Origin: Durusdinium trenchii
Lineage: Eukaryota; Sar; Dinophyceae; Suessiales; Symbiodiniaceae
Direction of reading: 5' to 3'
DNA: 64,000 nt
Assembly: GCA_963970005.1 (NCBI GenBank)
Contig: CAXAMN010021001.1
Span: 1,064,800-1,128,799, forward strand
Shown: positions 19,823 to 30,882 of the stretch, piece after piece
Layout of the letters: the number at the start of each line of letters is the position of its first letter
How positions within the stretch are numbered: position 1 is the first letter of the stretch
Made by a program: the position numbers and the translations under genes
The notes under the pieces: generated by a model
What the model was told of the DNA's origin: nothing
The model's database searches: none
The model's input: the letters and a program-made list of their open reading frames with translations, nothing else

Positions 19823-21310
19823 CGTAGGCCAGGAGCCCTAGGGGTATATATAAGTCGATCCTTGGACGTGATGGAGGAATCCTGGGTCCTTGCGGAAGCA
19901 AAAGCATTGCGGATGGACCGATCCTTGATATGCCTGCCATCATATGTCTTGCCGCATGGACCACGTGTGCTTCCGATCATCACATCCATATCTATATGTG
20001 ACTGATCTATATGTTGGGGTCTGTTTGGAAGCTGTAGCGACATCGTAACCATGACCAAATGGTGAAACCAGGTGAAACAACGTTTCCAATCCGGGCCTGT
20101 GCGCAGTTCTCAGCATTTCTCAGCTGACTTGTTGCTTGATATGGGCATGAGTCGAGCCCCAAACCTATGTGGTACACACATCTACTCATTATGTTCGGTT
20201 CACTAGGAAGCAGTTGCTTCAGTCGTCTGGGACTTGTCGATGGGCTGTTTGTGATTGTTCTGCAGACTGGTGCATTTTTCAATGGCTATGGCTTGGGTAT
20301 TGGTTCATGAAATCCCCCATGCATGGAGATGTCAAACCATTCCAAAAAAGGTGGAGTTTGATTCATGAACAGTCGAATTATGATGAGTTGCTTTCAATCG
20401 CATGAGTTGCATGGTCGGAATTCATGCAGAGAGTGTGTCCACGCGCTCATCGCTTCTGAACGAAGGCCTCACTCCATGGCGCTACCAAAGGCCCAGACCG
20501 GCGGCGCATACATACCGCGTCATCGGCGGTCGAAAGGGCTGGGTGAAATTGCTTGAGGGACGCATGTTGCTGATGTTATTGGTAAATCAAGGGTTGCAAT
20601 AGATGTTAGATAGATCGGACGAAGGGTTTGAGGGTTTGATTCCAATATTGGAGATGTGTTCAAAGTCGGATTTCACATGCATCATTGCTTTTGCACGTTA
20701 GCATGTTCTTACCACGGTGAAGTCACCTATAGACTGCAGACCCTGGAATCACTGAAAGAACTTTGAGTCAGTGAACTGCACCTCCTCATTGCCCACTTGA
20801 ATGCCTGCACGTCCATGCACCTGCCTGAGGGAGAGCATGCAATCCGTTGGTCTTCCTTCGTACAGGTGGAAGACCTCACACAAGCTCAGGTGGGGCGATT
20901 CGGGCGTTGTGGGCGATTTGGGCGGCAAACCGGCAAACCAGCAACGTCACACCTGTGACGATACAGTACATGGACATGCGAGCCTGCAAGGTTCTGTTCA
21001 GAGGAGAACACCAAACCCGAAGACAAGGGCGTGAAACACCACAACGGACCGAAACATATCTCTTTGCTCGGATACATCCAAAAGGGCTGGTGTTGCCTTC
21101 CTTATGAAGCTGTGCACCACCCGGTTCCACCTGGCTGAACAGGCGGAGCTTTGGCTCCTGATGCGGTCCCTGTTGGCAGTACTGCAGGCGGTACGTTTTG
21201 GGAGACCGCTGATGTGGGACGGGTGGTGAGGACGGGAGGGGTCCACAGGAACTTGACCTGATCCACTAAGGATTGGGGACGAGTTGCAGGCGATTCACAT
21301 TGGTTATAAC

Positions 21311-21330
21311 ATGTTATATATATATAACAT
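21311..21330. repeat. Perfect 20-nt AT-rich palindrome
   Basis: ATGTTATATATATATAACAT reads the same on both strands. It lies in an AT-rich stretch (21300-21370) with further ATAACAT copies. It could extrude as a cruciform; no gene function is evident. Confidence 0.85.
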
Positions 21331-22203
21331 GATATAACATATTAACATGTTCTAACGTTGTGATGTTATATGAATGTGCCACAAGATGCTTTATTAACGT
21401 AGCTCAATTTGCTATGTAGCCATCATGAAACCATTTGTGGCCCCCATGTCTTGGAGTCTTGGCATGCCTTGCAACCGAGATGTGCAAATTTGAATCTGAA
21501 TCGCGAACGGATTGGATTCAGATGAATTTGATTAGAGTTGTCCAAGCAAATTGTTCCAGCTAACCCCTGACTGGCCCCTCTTTTTGGAGGCCTTTATGCA
21601 GATGAAGGACATGTAGCATCGAAAGACCGTCTAACTCCGTTGGTGCCTGACAACGTTGGCCAAGACGGCATGAAATGGATGAACTCAGTAGCTCAGCAGT
21701 GACCTGCGGTGGACATGCAGCTCGGTGTGCGCCGGCTTTTTTTCTCTTGGCACCTAGATCCAGCCATCCACCTGCCATCCTCCTTCGATGCGAGGACAGA
21801 TGACCGTAGATGTGAGGATCTTCATTTTCACATTTTCTAGTGACGTAATGGGACGCATGTGGCACAGTGCCAGCTTTTCTAGTGACTTGAGAGATACATC
21901 CAGAAATTCCATGGAGTGCAGTGTGTGTGTGTAGACCCTGTATATAAGTAAGTTGGTGTGATGTTCAGGGCACCATGGATAGCACGCAACTGAATGGAAG
22001 GACGCTGGTTTTAGAGTCCTGAGTCCTTATGGATCCAAGAGCATCGTTTTGAAGGTTGTTGGAACCCTTTGACACCCACCTAGTTAACATCGCCAGTTCC
22101 CGAACCTCAGAGAGATGGGTTTTGTCTTTAAGAGACATCTAGACAACTAGGAGACTAGGATGGTAAGAAAGACCATGAAAGACCAAAAACAGTGTTTGGA
22201 TGA

Positions 22204-22225
22204 TATACATATATATATATATATC
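22204..22225. repeat. (TA)n microsatellite
   Basis: A run of alternating T and A of about 20 bases with one C interruption, followed by a short GTGTGTGT tract. No coding context. Confidence 0.85.
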
Positions 22226-23130
22226 GTGTGTGTGTTCACGAGTGAATTCACTACATGCCTGTCTGGGATTTGCCTGTTTGGATGATGGTCTCTTTTGACC
22301 TCGACATTGCGAATGGCAGGTCATGGGCAGTGGCTTCCAGGAAGTTTCTTTGGCCCAGGCCGGTGCTGGGGTTCCAGACAGGTGCTGGGGTGTGGATTGG
22401 GTTTGCCAGTAGTGCAATGATGAGCGATTTTTGCGTAGCTGTATCCCAGGTTGCGACAAGGCGAGCGCCTACCGAAGTACGTGGAGAAGCTGCAGAAACC
22501 CACGTAGCAAGGGGGGTTTGGCGGACACCTCCACGTAACAAGAACAGGTAGGCTAAACCTTATTTGTGTTCTATGTTCCAAGGCAGTCAGACGGTCGTTG
22601 AGAGGCACAGGAAATCCCAGGAAACTTTTGGTCGAAGCTTTCGAGCAATCGCAAAATCACTATCCAGGTTACGGTCACATTACCTGGTCAACCACAAAGA
22701 AGTGTTCTCTCTACATCCCGATAATCTCTGAGAGCAACATAGATAGATACACAATGATATGTATAGTTACCGTATAATACCAATTTCCTGAGAAGGAGCC
22801 ACATAGTGTGCCACATAGATAAGATAAGTCTCACTGATTCTATCTCAGTCCCTACACGCATTTGGCTCATCGGAGGCCAGACATGTTGGCCGGACACCGT
22901 GGGGCTTGGAGGGCCCAATCGGTCTCCAGCATAGCCAGGGTAGCCTATGAAGTTTAACATGATGGTCTTAAACCTCAACAAATAGCCCTGGTTGATGGTA
23001 TCCAAAAGTTTTTCCTTTTTAGCAATATATAGTATGATGTTCAACCTTTACTTTCCTGGGATGATCGATTCTTAAATGGCACTTCTTCTTTTTCTAGGTG
23101 GGATTGAAACCTAGAAACCACCCTAGCTGA

Positions 23131-23469
23131 AACCGTGAAGGCTGGTTGAGGCTCGGTGGAAGAATCATCCTGCTTTTTGACCACGAGGTCTATGTGACAG
23201 CTGGAGTGGGCCTGGAGCCAGAGACCCAGATCTCGAGGGTCCAAAACGATAGAACAGATCATGACAACACAGATGCGCCACAAGAAGAAGACTAAGACTC
23301 AGACTAAGAAGAAGACTGTCACAAAGAAGAAGGTGATGATGATGGCGATGGCGCTGGCGCTGATGATGATGATGACGATGAGGAGGAGGAGGAGGAGGAG
23401 GATGACGACGATGATGATGATGATACTGCTAACATTTGCTCACCAATCATCAGATTAGAAACGAGATGA
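23131..23469 (+). pseudogene. Broken acidic-protein exon (possible)
   Basis: One frame reads as plausible protein (GGRIILLFDHEVYVTAGVGLE, then EPETQISRVQ), followed by an acidic Asp/Glu tail encoded by GAT/GAG/GAA repeats, and ends at a stop at 23467-23469. Two TAA codons at 23293 and 23305 interrupt the acidic tail; each is one base from GAA or CAA. The opposite strand of the repeat encodes only polyserine. I do not recognise a family. It may instead be a simple-sequence expansion with chance open frames. Confidence 0.25.
23332..23432. repeat. GAT/GAG trinucleotide-rich tract
   Basis: A purine-rich imperfect trinucleotide array with GAT runs flanking a GAG run. In one frame it encodes an Asp/Glu tract. 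See the acidic exon entry for the coding interpretation. Confidence 0.9.
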
Positions 23470-25719
23470 TGCTTTTCCCTGGATGCACATGGGAGTGAGT
23501 CCAGTTTGTCACAAAGAAACACATCAGTGTTGATATATACGGTGTATGTTCGAGCAGGCCAACATGTATAGTTCTATTCCATGCATTTGGAAACTCAGTC
23601 AGAATGGCCCAGCTGCCTCCACTTGTGCAGTTTTTTGTTGTGCCCTTGTGTTGCAGTTGGGGGGTTTGCTGGGGGAGCACTGCAGGATTTGCCAAGAAGT
23701 GTTGGCCTACTTTCGACAGACTGCTCCAGAGCTGATGCCGCACTACCGGCTCGCTTGGGAGAGCAGCTGAGCTGCGCCGTTGGTCGAAGATGGGTTCAGA
23801 TCGCTGGGGTCGTTGGAATTGCCGAGCCGGTTTGAAAGTTGAAGCCAAGAACTTAGATCGTTGGTCGCATGAAAGGCATCGTCTTCATCTGTTTCCTAAC
23901 ACGTGGCTCACTCTGGCCTCGGGAGCGCCTGGGAAGTGAAGGACATGAGCAGGTGCCAAAGGACTCCCCTAGCTCCACAGTACACTTTATACACGTTTTA
24001 TGGTATGCCCTCTGACTCACTCACAGGGAAGTGGAAAACGCCCTGTTCGTAAAGGTTAGTAGTCAGGAAAGTAGTCTTTGAAGGGACCATTTGCCACCTC
24101 CATTTGATGTGTTTGTCGGAGTGTATCTTTTAGTCCGCTCGTCAGCGAGCCCTGTGGTCCTATTGCTGGTTGGGTCCATCTTGGACCCGAAGCACCCCCA
24201 AAAAAGTGAAGGATGACAGGAGGATGAGCTGCGATTTTCGCGGCGGGGGCGCACGTGTTGGGATGAGTGACGGTGAAAAAAGGGTTTGCCTTGCTCGGTA
24301 CCGAGACCACAGATCATGGTTTAGAACAGAGACCGCTGTTCAAGTTGGTAGCATTTGGTAGCAAGGTGACTTTGATATCAGGGTTTGTGGAAGCGGCACG
24401 CAGATGCTCACTCAGATGTCAGTCACTGGATGTTGAATTCTAGAGCCAGAGACGGGTTTTGAATCAAGAGGATAAGAACTGGGAAAGTGAAGACTATACC
24501 CTAGACTATAGTAGGTCCTTTCTCACCAACTGAAACAGGTGTATCGGGCATGTTTATCGTACCATCCATTTCAACAGACAGACACTTTGTGCTGCAGTGC
24601 CATCCTGGACGCCCAATGTTCCGTGCAAGCATTGTTGCTAAACCTGGATGCTGGAGCCCACCTGGAAAGAGCAGCGTTGCTGCCGCGCTGAGTGTATTTT
24701 TTTGTTGCGTAGTGCCAGGACCGAGCGGCCTCACAAAATGCAAAAACAACGCCATGCGGGCAGGCTCATCAGCTTCGCGGAAGTTCCGCGACTGCCCAAA
24801 GGCGGCTGCGCGTGGGCGCCTGGGGAGGCTGAGAATGGGCATGGCTTTTGCCATGGAAAGGTGCACAGCGCTGCAGAGCGACTGAGCCCGACAATCAGGT
24901 TGAGTGATAAGCTTCCCAGCAAAAAGCAAAAAGCAAGGGAGTGTGCCATCTACAACTTTTACTTGAACCCTCAGTATGATGCGAAGCGATTCTCATCCCC
25001 TTTTCACAGTATTGATCTCAAGCTTTAGCAGTTTCGGAAGGCAGCTTTGCCAGTGCCATTCAATCGGTTCCCTCATGAGTTCCTGCCTCTTTTGCAGGAA
25101 GTCATTGTGCGTAACCCCCCACGTGTAGGCCATTTCAAGCAGCTGCACATTCATCCTGCAGGTGATGTGCTGTGGACCATAGACCGACGTGGGACAAGTG
25201 ACAAGAAGAAACACGAGCTGTGCTTGCTATACAATATATGATTCCTAGGTGAATTCAATCTAGAAAAATTCAAACCATTCTATATGGACAATACGTGGGG
25301 TACTTGGACTGTTAAATCGATTCGCACACAAAACACGGCCCTTCACCTGCCCATGCCCAGAGCCAAGCCTGTGAGATAACAGCTAGGTCACCTAGTCTTA
25401 GTGGTGGGCCTACTAGCAAGGGCCTCCATCAATAGCAATGACCTCCTCCAACTTTCCTTGTTGTTTTTCGGGCATCTCTTTTGTTGTGATCTCCACTTTC
25501 ATGATCTGGATAAACCACCATGTACGCCAATCCCTTTGTGCAATGGAGTGTGCAAAATACGACAACATACTGCAACATGTACATGTTTGTTTGTTTGACC
25601 TGAGATACAAGGCGTTTGTGCACGTGTCTTTGTGTATTACTTGGCATCGTATCTCATCTCGAGATATAGACCACCTCCCCGGGTGTGGGTCTAAGGGCCG
25701 TGTGGTGCTGTCAGTGCCA

Positions 25720-25801
25720 TCTACTGAATAAAAGTATGAACCAGAGTGGTGACCCGTGGCCACTGGGTACCACGAACTCTACTGAATAGAAGTATGAACC
25801 A
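25720..25801. repeat. 24-nt direct repeat pair
   Basis: Copies at 25720-25743 and 25778-25801 differ at one base (TCTACTGAATA, A or G, AAGTATGAACC). They are 58 bp apart. They may be the ends of a small insertion or a duplicated target. Confidence 0.75.
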
Positions 25802-26589
25802 TGAAACATCAATGAACAATCCAATCTATGGCACCTAAAGGTGTGGCCAGTGTTCTCGCCCGCCTCGGTAGCAAGTCCCAAGTCCCGTCTGCCGTGCAAG
25901 TTCGGCGAACTCTCGTTTGCTAGCGTTCTGCTAGCAGTTAAGTAGTGGCAATATAAACCAGTAGCGACAATAGAAGGTGACGCCACAAGCTACCCTGCTC
26001 AGTGGTGAGTTAAGGACTCTTTTTCTTCCTCCACGGGTAATTTTGCCAAGGTGGAGATCACCGTGATGTGCAGCAGCGACTCGCTCGGAATACGAATCGC
26101 AGAGGCGAGTCCAGCTTTTGTCCATGTGTTTGAACAATATCAACAGAACCTCGTCATCGCGGAAAACTATGGAAAACTTACTACATAGTAATGCAAAGGT
26201 CATATCCAAAAGAACGTTTGACACGCCAAATGTGTGCACACCAAGAAACATTTGAACATCTTGGGCGGAAGTGAATTTGGATGAACAATGAAGTATTCGG
26301 CCTTCTTGGATGTCAGAAACTCGTGGCATGATCTTAGGAGGAGCTCAAGCCGCTTAGCGGCTACCCTTCCGGTGACTTCTGTTGCGAACCGCAAAGCCAC
26401 TGGAATATAAATTGCGCTTGCAAAGTGTGCTGACATGTGCTGACTATTTTCTAAGTGATCCTTGGGCCTCCCAAATCTGAAGATCATCAGGTCAGGACAC
26501 TTTCTTCAATTCGCAGGGCTCCGTACAGCCGCCAGACTTGAGAAGGTGTGAAGATCCCGGATGTCCTTGAAGCACTCACCATGATTTGG

Positions 26590-26644
26590 TCACATCATGC
26601 GGATGAAGTCGCATCATGCGGATCGGTCGCATCACGCGGTTTTG
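26590..26644. repeat. 18-19-bp tandem repeat, three units
   Basis: Three imperfect units containing CATCATGCGGAT start at 26590, 26609 and 26627. Unit length is 19 then 18 bases. Coding potential is uncertain. Confidence 0.75.
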
Positions 26645-26953
26645 TTCGTTCCACATCTACACCCTGCGCTTCAGTTGCGGCGAACTTGTTGCCTCTCATG
26701 AACAGCATCGCAACATCCAAATGCCCACAAGACCTCGCAAGTCCGTATACCTGACAGCCCCCAAATCATATGACTTTGCCACTTAACCCCCCAAAAAAAC
26801 ATATACACAAACGACACGCCTTCAGGTCTTCAGCTCCTGTGTTCAGCTCCTTCAGCTCTGCTCTTCGCCAAAGTCGCAGCCTCCAGGCCTCCGCCGAAAG
26901 ACCGTCGCAACTGCCTGCGCTGGCACAGCAGCTGCGGTGCATGTTGGAGCGCG

Positions 26954-27003
26954 AGGTCGACCTGGGATGATCGACCTGGGATGGTAACGGTCGACCTGGG
27001 ACA
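26954..27003. repeat. TCGACCTGGGA triplication
   Basis: The 11-mer TCGACCTGGGA occurs three times within 50 bp, with spacers of different length. It lies just after an exon-like island (26830-26965). Confidence 0.8.
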
Positions 27004-30000
27004 GGTTTTGCGGAATGATGTCAATTGTCCTGATGGGTGTCCCCCGGAATTGAGAGATGTTGTTCCTGGTTCCTGGACAGCGGATTTGTTTTTGGATTTT
27101 CAGGTTTGTCGAAGATTATGGTGACATGTGTGACTCTGGGTGGTTTATGGAAAGGACATGCGTGAGGACAAATTGGGACAGCCACCGAAGGAGCTTTCAT
27201 GGGCCAAGTAGCGTGGGTGGGGGCCGTTCGTTTGGAGAGAACGGATCTATCATCCCAATAGGTAGTGACTGGACATCCTTGTCCACTTGTCCCCAGATGC
27301 TTGCGTCTGTGGGTAGGAGTTGAGACCAACCAGGCTTATCATCTCTTCGCAAGCGCGTGGAAGGCTCCACGTACTTCCAAAACGCTCCACTTCCCGACAG
27401 CCCGAATCGACGCTGCTTCCTTCGGATGTCCTGCACTGGGGACATGCGGAGCACGTCGAACGTCGCGGAAGAACCGACGTGCAAAGCAACCGGTTTCAGA
27501 CGAGGGACGTTCAACCTCGTCGAACGTCTCACGTCGAGACTCGGTTGAAGGACCCTTGACGATAGTGATAGTGAGATTCAGTGATTCCGGTTGGAACCTC
27601 ATGGTCGTTAAATGTGTTGTTGATGATAGTGATAGTCATAGTTGATGATGATGTTGTTGTTAGTATGATGGTTCACAGGTCGCATCATGTCCAAAAGCAA
27701 AATTCCGCAAGTTCCACACTTAAATTGTCCGGTTGGGGCAAATCAAGGTCCAGAGTTTCTGAAACCTGTGGAGTCTTGGACATCTGGCATCCACACAGCC
27801 GAGCCAATCCCTCAAGTCGGACTCCCCACGCTGGCGGCGCAGGCGCAGGACATCGGGGGGTCCCTGGCTGCTTTGCAAGTCCAGCCAGCTGGCTGCATGG
27901 AACATCTCTGTGGGCTGAAAGGGAAAGAAATGGATGCATATTGAAATAATCAGGGTTGACTCCTCAGGGTAATTAAGAGGAAGAATGGACTAAAGGTGCA
28001 TATTTGACTATATGGTATCCTCAATAATTCACCCCAGCAATTCCAAAGGTGGCTTTTAGACTGAAAGGCCCAGCATCATACCTAGTGAGTGGAGGATGTG
28101 CATAGCAGTGAGTGCCTCTTAGTCACCAGCCTAAAATGAAACATCCTGGAGGTCGTGGTAAATCTTGATCTGAATTCTTTCCACCAGATGAAAGCACGAG
28201 TTATTGTTCTCCTTTCGCTTGTACAAACTGGTGGACGGAGAGTCAGCCTTCCATCGGAAGAGTTACGAACCATAGAATCTTTGAGCTGATTCCAGATTCC
28301 ATTGTTTCAGTTCAGGAGCTGATCAAGGCTTAGCCGAGGAACAGCTCGGGTCAAGTGTGGAACTCTCGCTTGAGATCGTGGAGGTAGACGTATTTTGTGC
28401 ACTTGATGTCATACGTATTCTCAGAACTAACATTGAGGTACTAGTACCATCCTGCCTGCACACCTGCCTGCAGGTGTGGCGATGATGATTACCTTTGGAG
28501 AAGGTCAACCTTTGAAAAAACGCCAGGGGGTGAAGCTCAACACCTTCCCTGCCACACATTCCCTATAGACCACCGAGACCGAGCTTTGCTTTCCCGAGAC
28601 CGGTCCGACCGTCCGAGCGCCCGAGGTTTTGCCCGGCCGACGCCGAGTCTGCGATCCAAGACGCCATGCAGGTGACGTCGACGACGAACTTCGTCGACGG
28701 ACGCGACGATGGAGAGTCAGTAAGAGTGCTTTAGATGGGACATGATGGGACATGTGATAGTTAGTCAGTAAGTGTATAGAGGTTGAGAAGATGCTCAGAT
28801 ATATTGTTTTTGTCCACTTTGTTCAACCATCAACTTTGTTTCGTGCCTTTGTCCGTTGAGAGCCACCCTGATCGCCGCTCGTAGGCGATCGCAGCCACGG
28901 ACGGTCCAGCACTGCAGCTCGCCGACGGTCCGGGATAGATTCCGTTGCTGAACCACCGACTGAGATACACTCTGACTCACGAACAAGGAGGTGGACAATG
29001 GTCCCGAAGGAGGGCGGCTTTCGTGACAAACAGGGGGGTTTTCACGGGTTGTCCACTTCCATGTTTTGTTGACATGAGGCGGAGTGTGTTTGGCGAATCT
29101 TCAGAAATAGGTCTTTCTTCTGAGGTTCTCCGTTGCTTTCTGCCAGGATATGTTTCTGGTTTTCTCATGTCATAGATCTTCCATGATAATCCAAACTCAG
29201 GATGACCAAGTAGTGGTGGTACGAGACAAAGTCGTGCAACGGGGCTAGCAGCTAGCAGCTAGCACAGCTCAAGATGCATTTTTCAACCGTTCAGGGAAGG
29301 TCTTGTGTGTTTGTTTTGCTTTTCGGCGGCAGCTGCCTTTGCCACCTACTGTAAGTGAGGTTCAAACTCTCCTACCAGTCCAGTCTTCAGTGAAATGAAG
29401 TCCTCGACCTGTAGGATCTTTAGGGTTCCTGAATCTTTGGAGGGTCAAAACACCTATGCAACTTCGAATGTTTGTCTCATTTGTTTTCCCCTCTTTGGTC
29501 GTCCAGCAATGGGGGATCCCTGGTATTCAGAATCCAGCGGACCAATGTCATGTCTTTTGATTTCTTGTTCATGATTGATGATTTTAGCAGGGTAGTGTTG
29601 GCCTAGGGCATCATAGGGCAGGGCAAATTTTTAATATATTTTACATAGACGCTTTGTATCCACTCGTAACAAGTGCATCGCTACTAGTTACAAGTGCATA
29701 GTATACTAGTAGCAAGAAGCTGCTATATAGTAGCTATTTGTTATTAAAGTAGTGGACTTGTTACTAACAGGGCATGCGTTTTTGATCAGCCGTTGTCGCG
29801 AGAAAAGATCGGTCGTGAGTCGTTGTCGTTACAGACTATAAGTAATCCATGTCAGAAAAAGGTCTGTGCATGTGTTCTCTCTCTTTGAGGTCTTACATGC
29901 CAGTGAGCCAGCTCCATCTTGCTGGCAGGGAACCGACCCTCCAGCTGCGCTGCATCGGTCACTGGGCAGAGTTGGTCCGCGCCGGGAATTGGAGTCTGGC

Positions 30001-30778
30001 GAACTCATCAGAACAGTCCAGTTTCTGTTCGGTTTTGATGGCTTCTAGTGGTATTCTTTGTCCCTACTCGAGCAGAAAACAGTCGCTTCTCAGATGAAAA
30101 CAAAGTTCATGACTTTCGGATACGAAATCACAATGTGAGCAAGGCCAAAAAACTCCCAAGATGAACTAAGTAAAGGCCTTGTCATATGGTTTAATCATAT
30201 GTATTTAGCCCAGCAAGTAACTGGGACTTGAGAAGCAAGTGACTGGGTAATCTGTCTTTCACAGCCCCTGGGGTTCGCATATACCTGGAGTCTCAGTTCG
30301 TACCGCGGAAGATGGATGCGAATACCTGTTGCCTTTACTCTATTATAAGTATGCAGCTATTTTTTTGGAGGGGGATCAAGTCCCATTTTCTAAGGTACTT
30401 TGGAGGGTCCAGGTATATGTGGTTCCGTCTAGAGTCCAAGCCTGGTGCTTCAGAATGACGGACTTGTTAGGGATGGATCAGATTCAGACGTGTCTGACCG
30501 TCACGGTGTTCAAAAGGAAATACCGTATTTCAAAGGCAGCACACCACATGTCTTGAGGTGTGTAAGGAGACGGGTGGCATCTTTCGCCTGGCGAAAACAA
30601 CACTGATCTGACGCTTTGGACGGTGATAGAAATCATTGATAGTTCCCCTAACCTTAGACCCGCATGGTATCGACCAGTCAAAAGCTGGGCGTTTCCCTTT
30701 GCCACCCTGACAGAAACAAGTATCCTGCTGAACGAAGAAGCTTTTTTGGTGATCAGGAAGCCCGGTTTAGGGTGGAGC

Positions 30779-30882
30779 ACACTCCCTGGAATCATGACCC
30801 CCTGAATAGCATGTAAAAACATGTAAAAACAAGTGGTGAACTCCAATTCCATCCACTTCTGCATGATGATTCCAGGGAGTGT
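30779..30882. repeat. MITE-like element, copy 2 (104 bp)
   Basis: Perfect 17-bp terminal inverted repeats: ACACTCCCTGGAATCAT (30779-30795) and its exact complement (30866-30882). The length is identical to copy 1 at 10636-10739. The interior carries a tandem CATGTAAAAA pair. Related half-copies lie at 36476-36526, and a diverged one may lie at about 38230-38270. Confidence 0.65.

Larger units (their letters stand above)
18641..23130. other. Gene-poor DNA after the DIRS-like element
   Basis: No supported gene. A GC-rich patch at 19400-19510 is open on both strands and might be an exon, but carries no motif I know. Other features (34-nt dispersed repeat, AT palindrome, TA runs) are listed separately. 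Confidence 0.4.
23470..30778. other. Gene-poor DNA with tandem repeats
   Basis: No gene that I can name. Exon-like islands with protein-like composition but no recognisable domain occur at about 24730-24880, 25047-25230, 26830-26965 and 27740-27940 (all plus strand); none has clear splice borders. A 28600-28720 patch contains a small inverted repeat (GTCGACGA/TCGTCGAC). An AT-rich stretch with repeated ACTAGT-like motifs covers 29620-29760. Confidence 0.4.
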
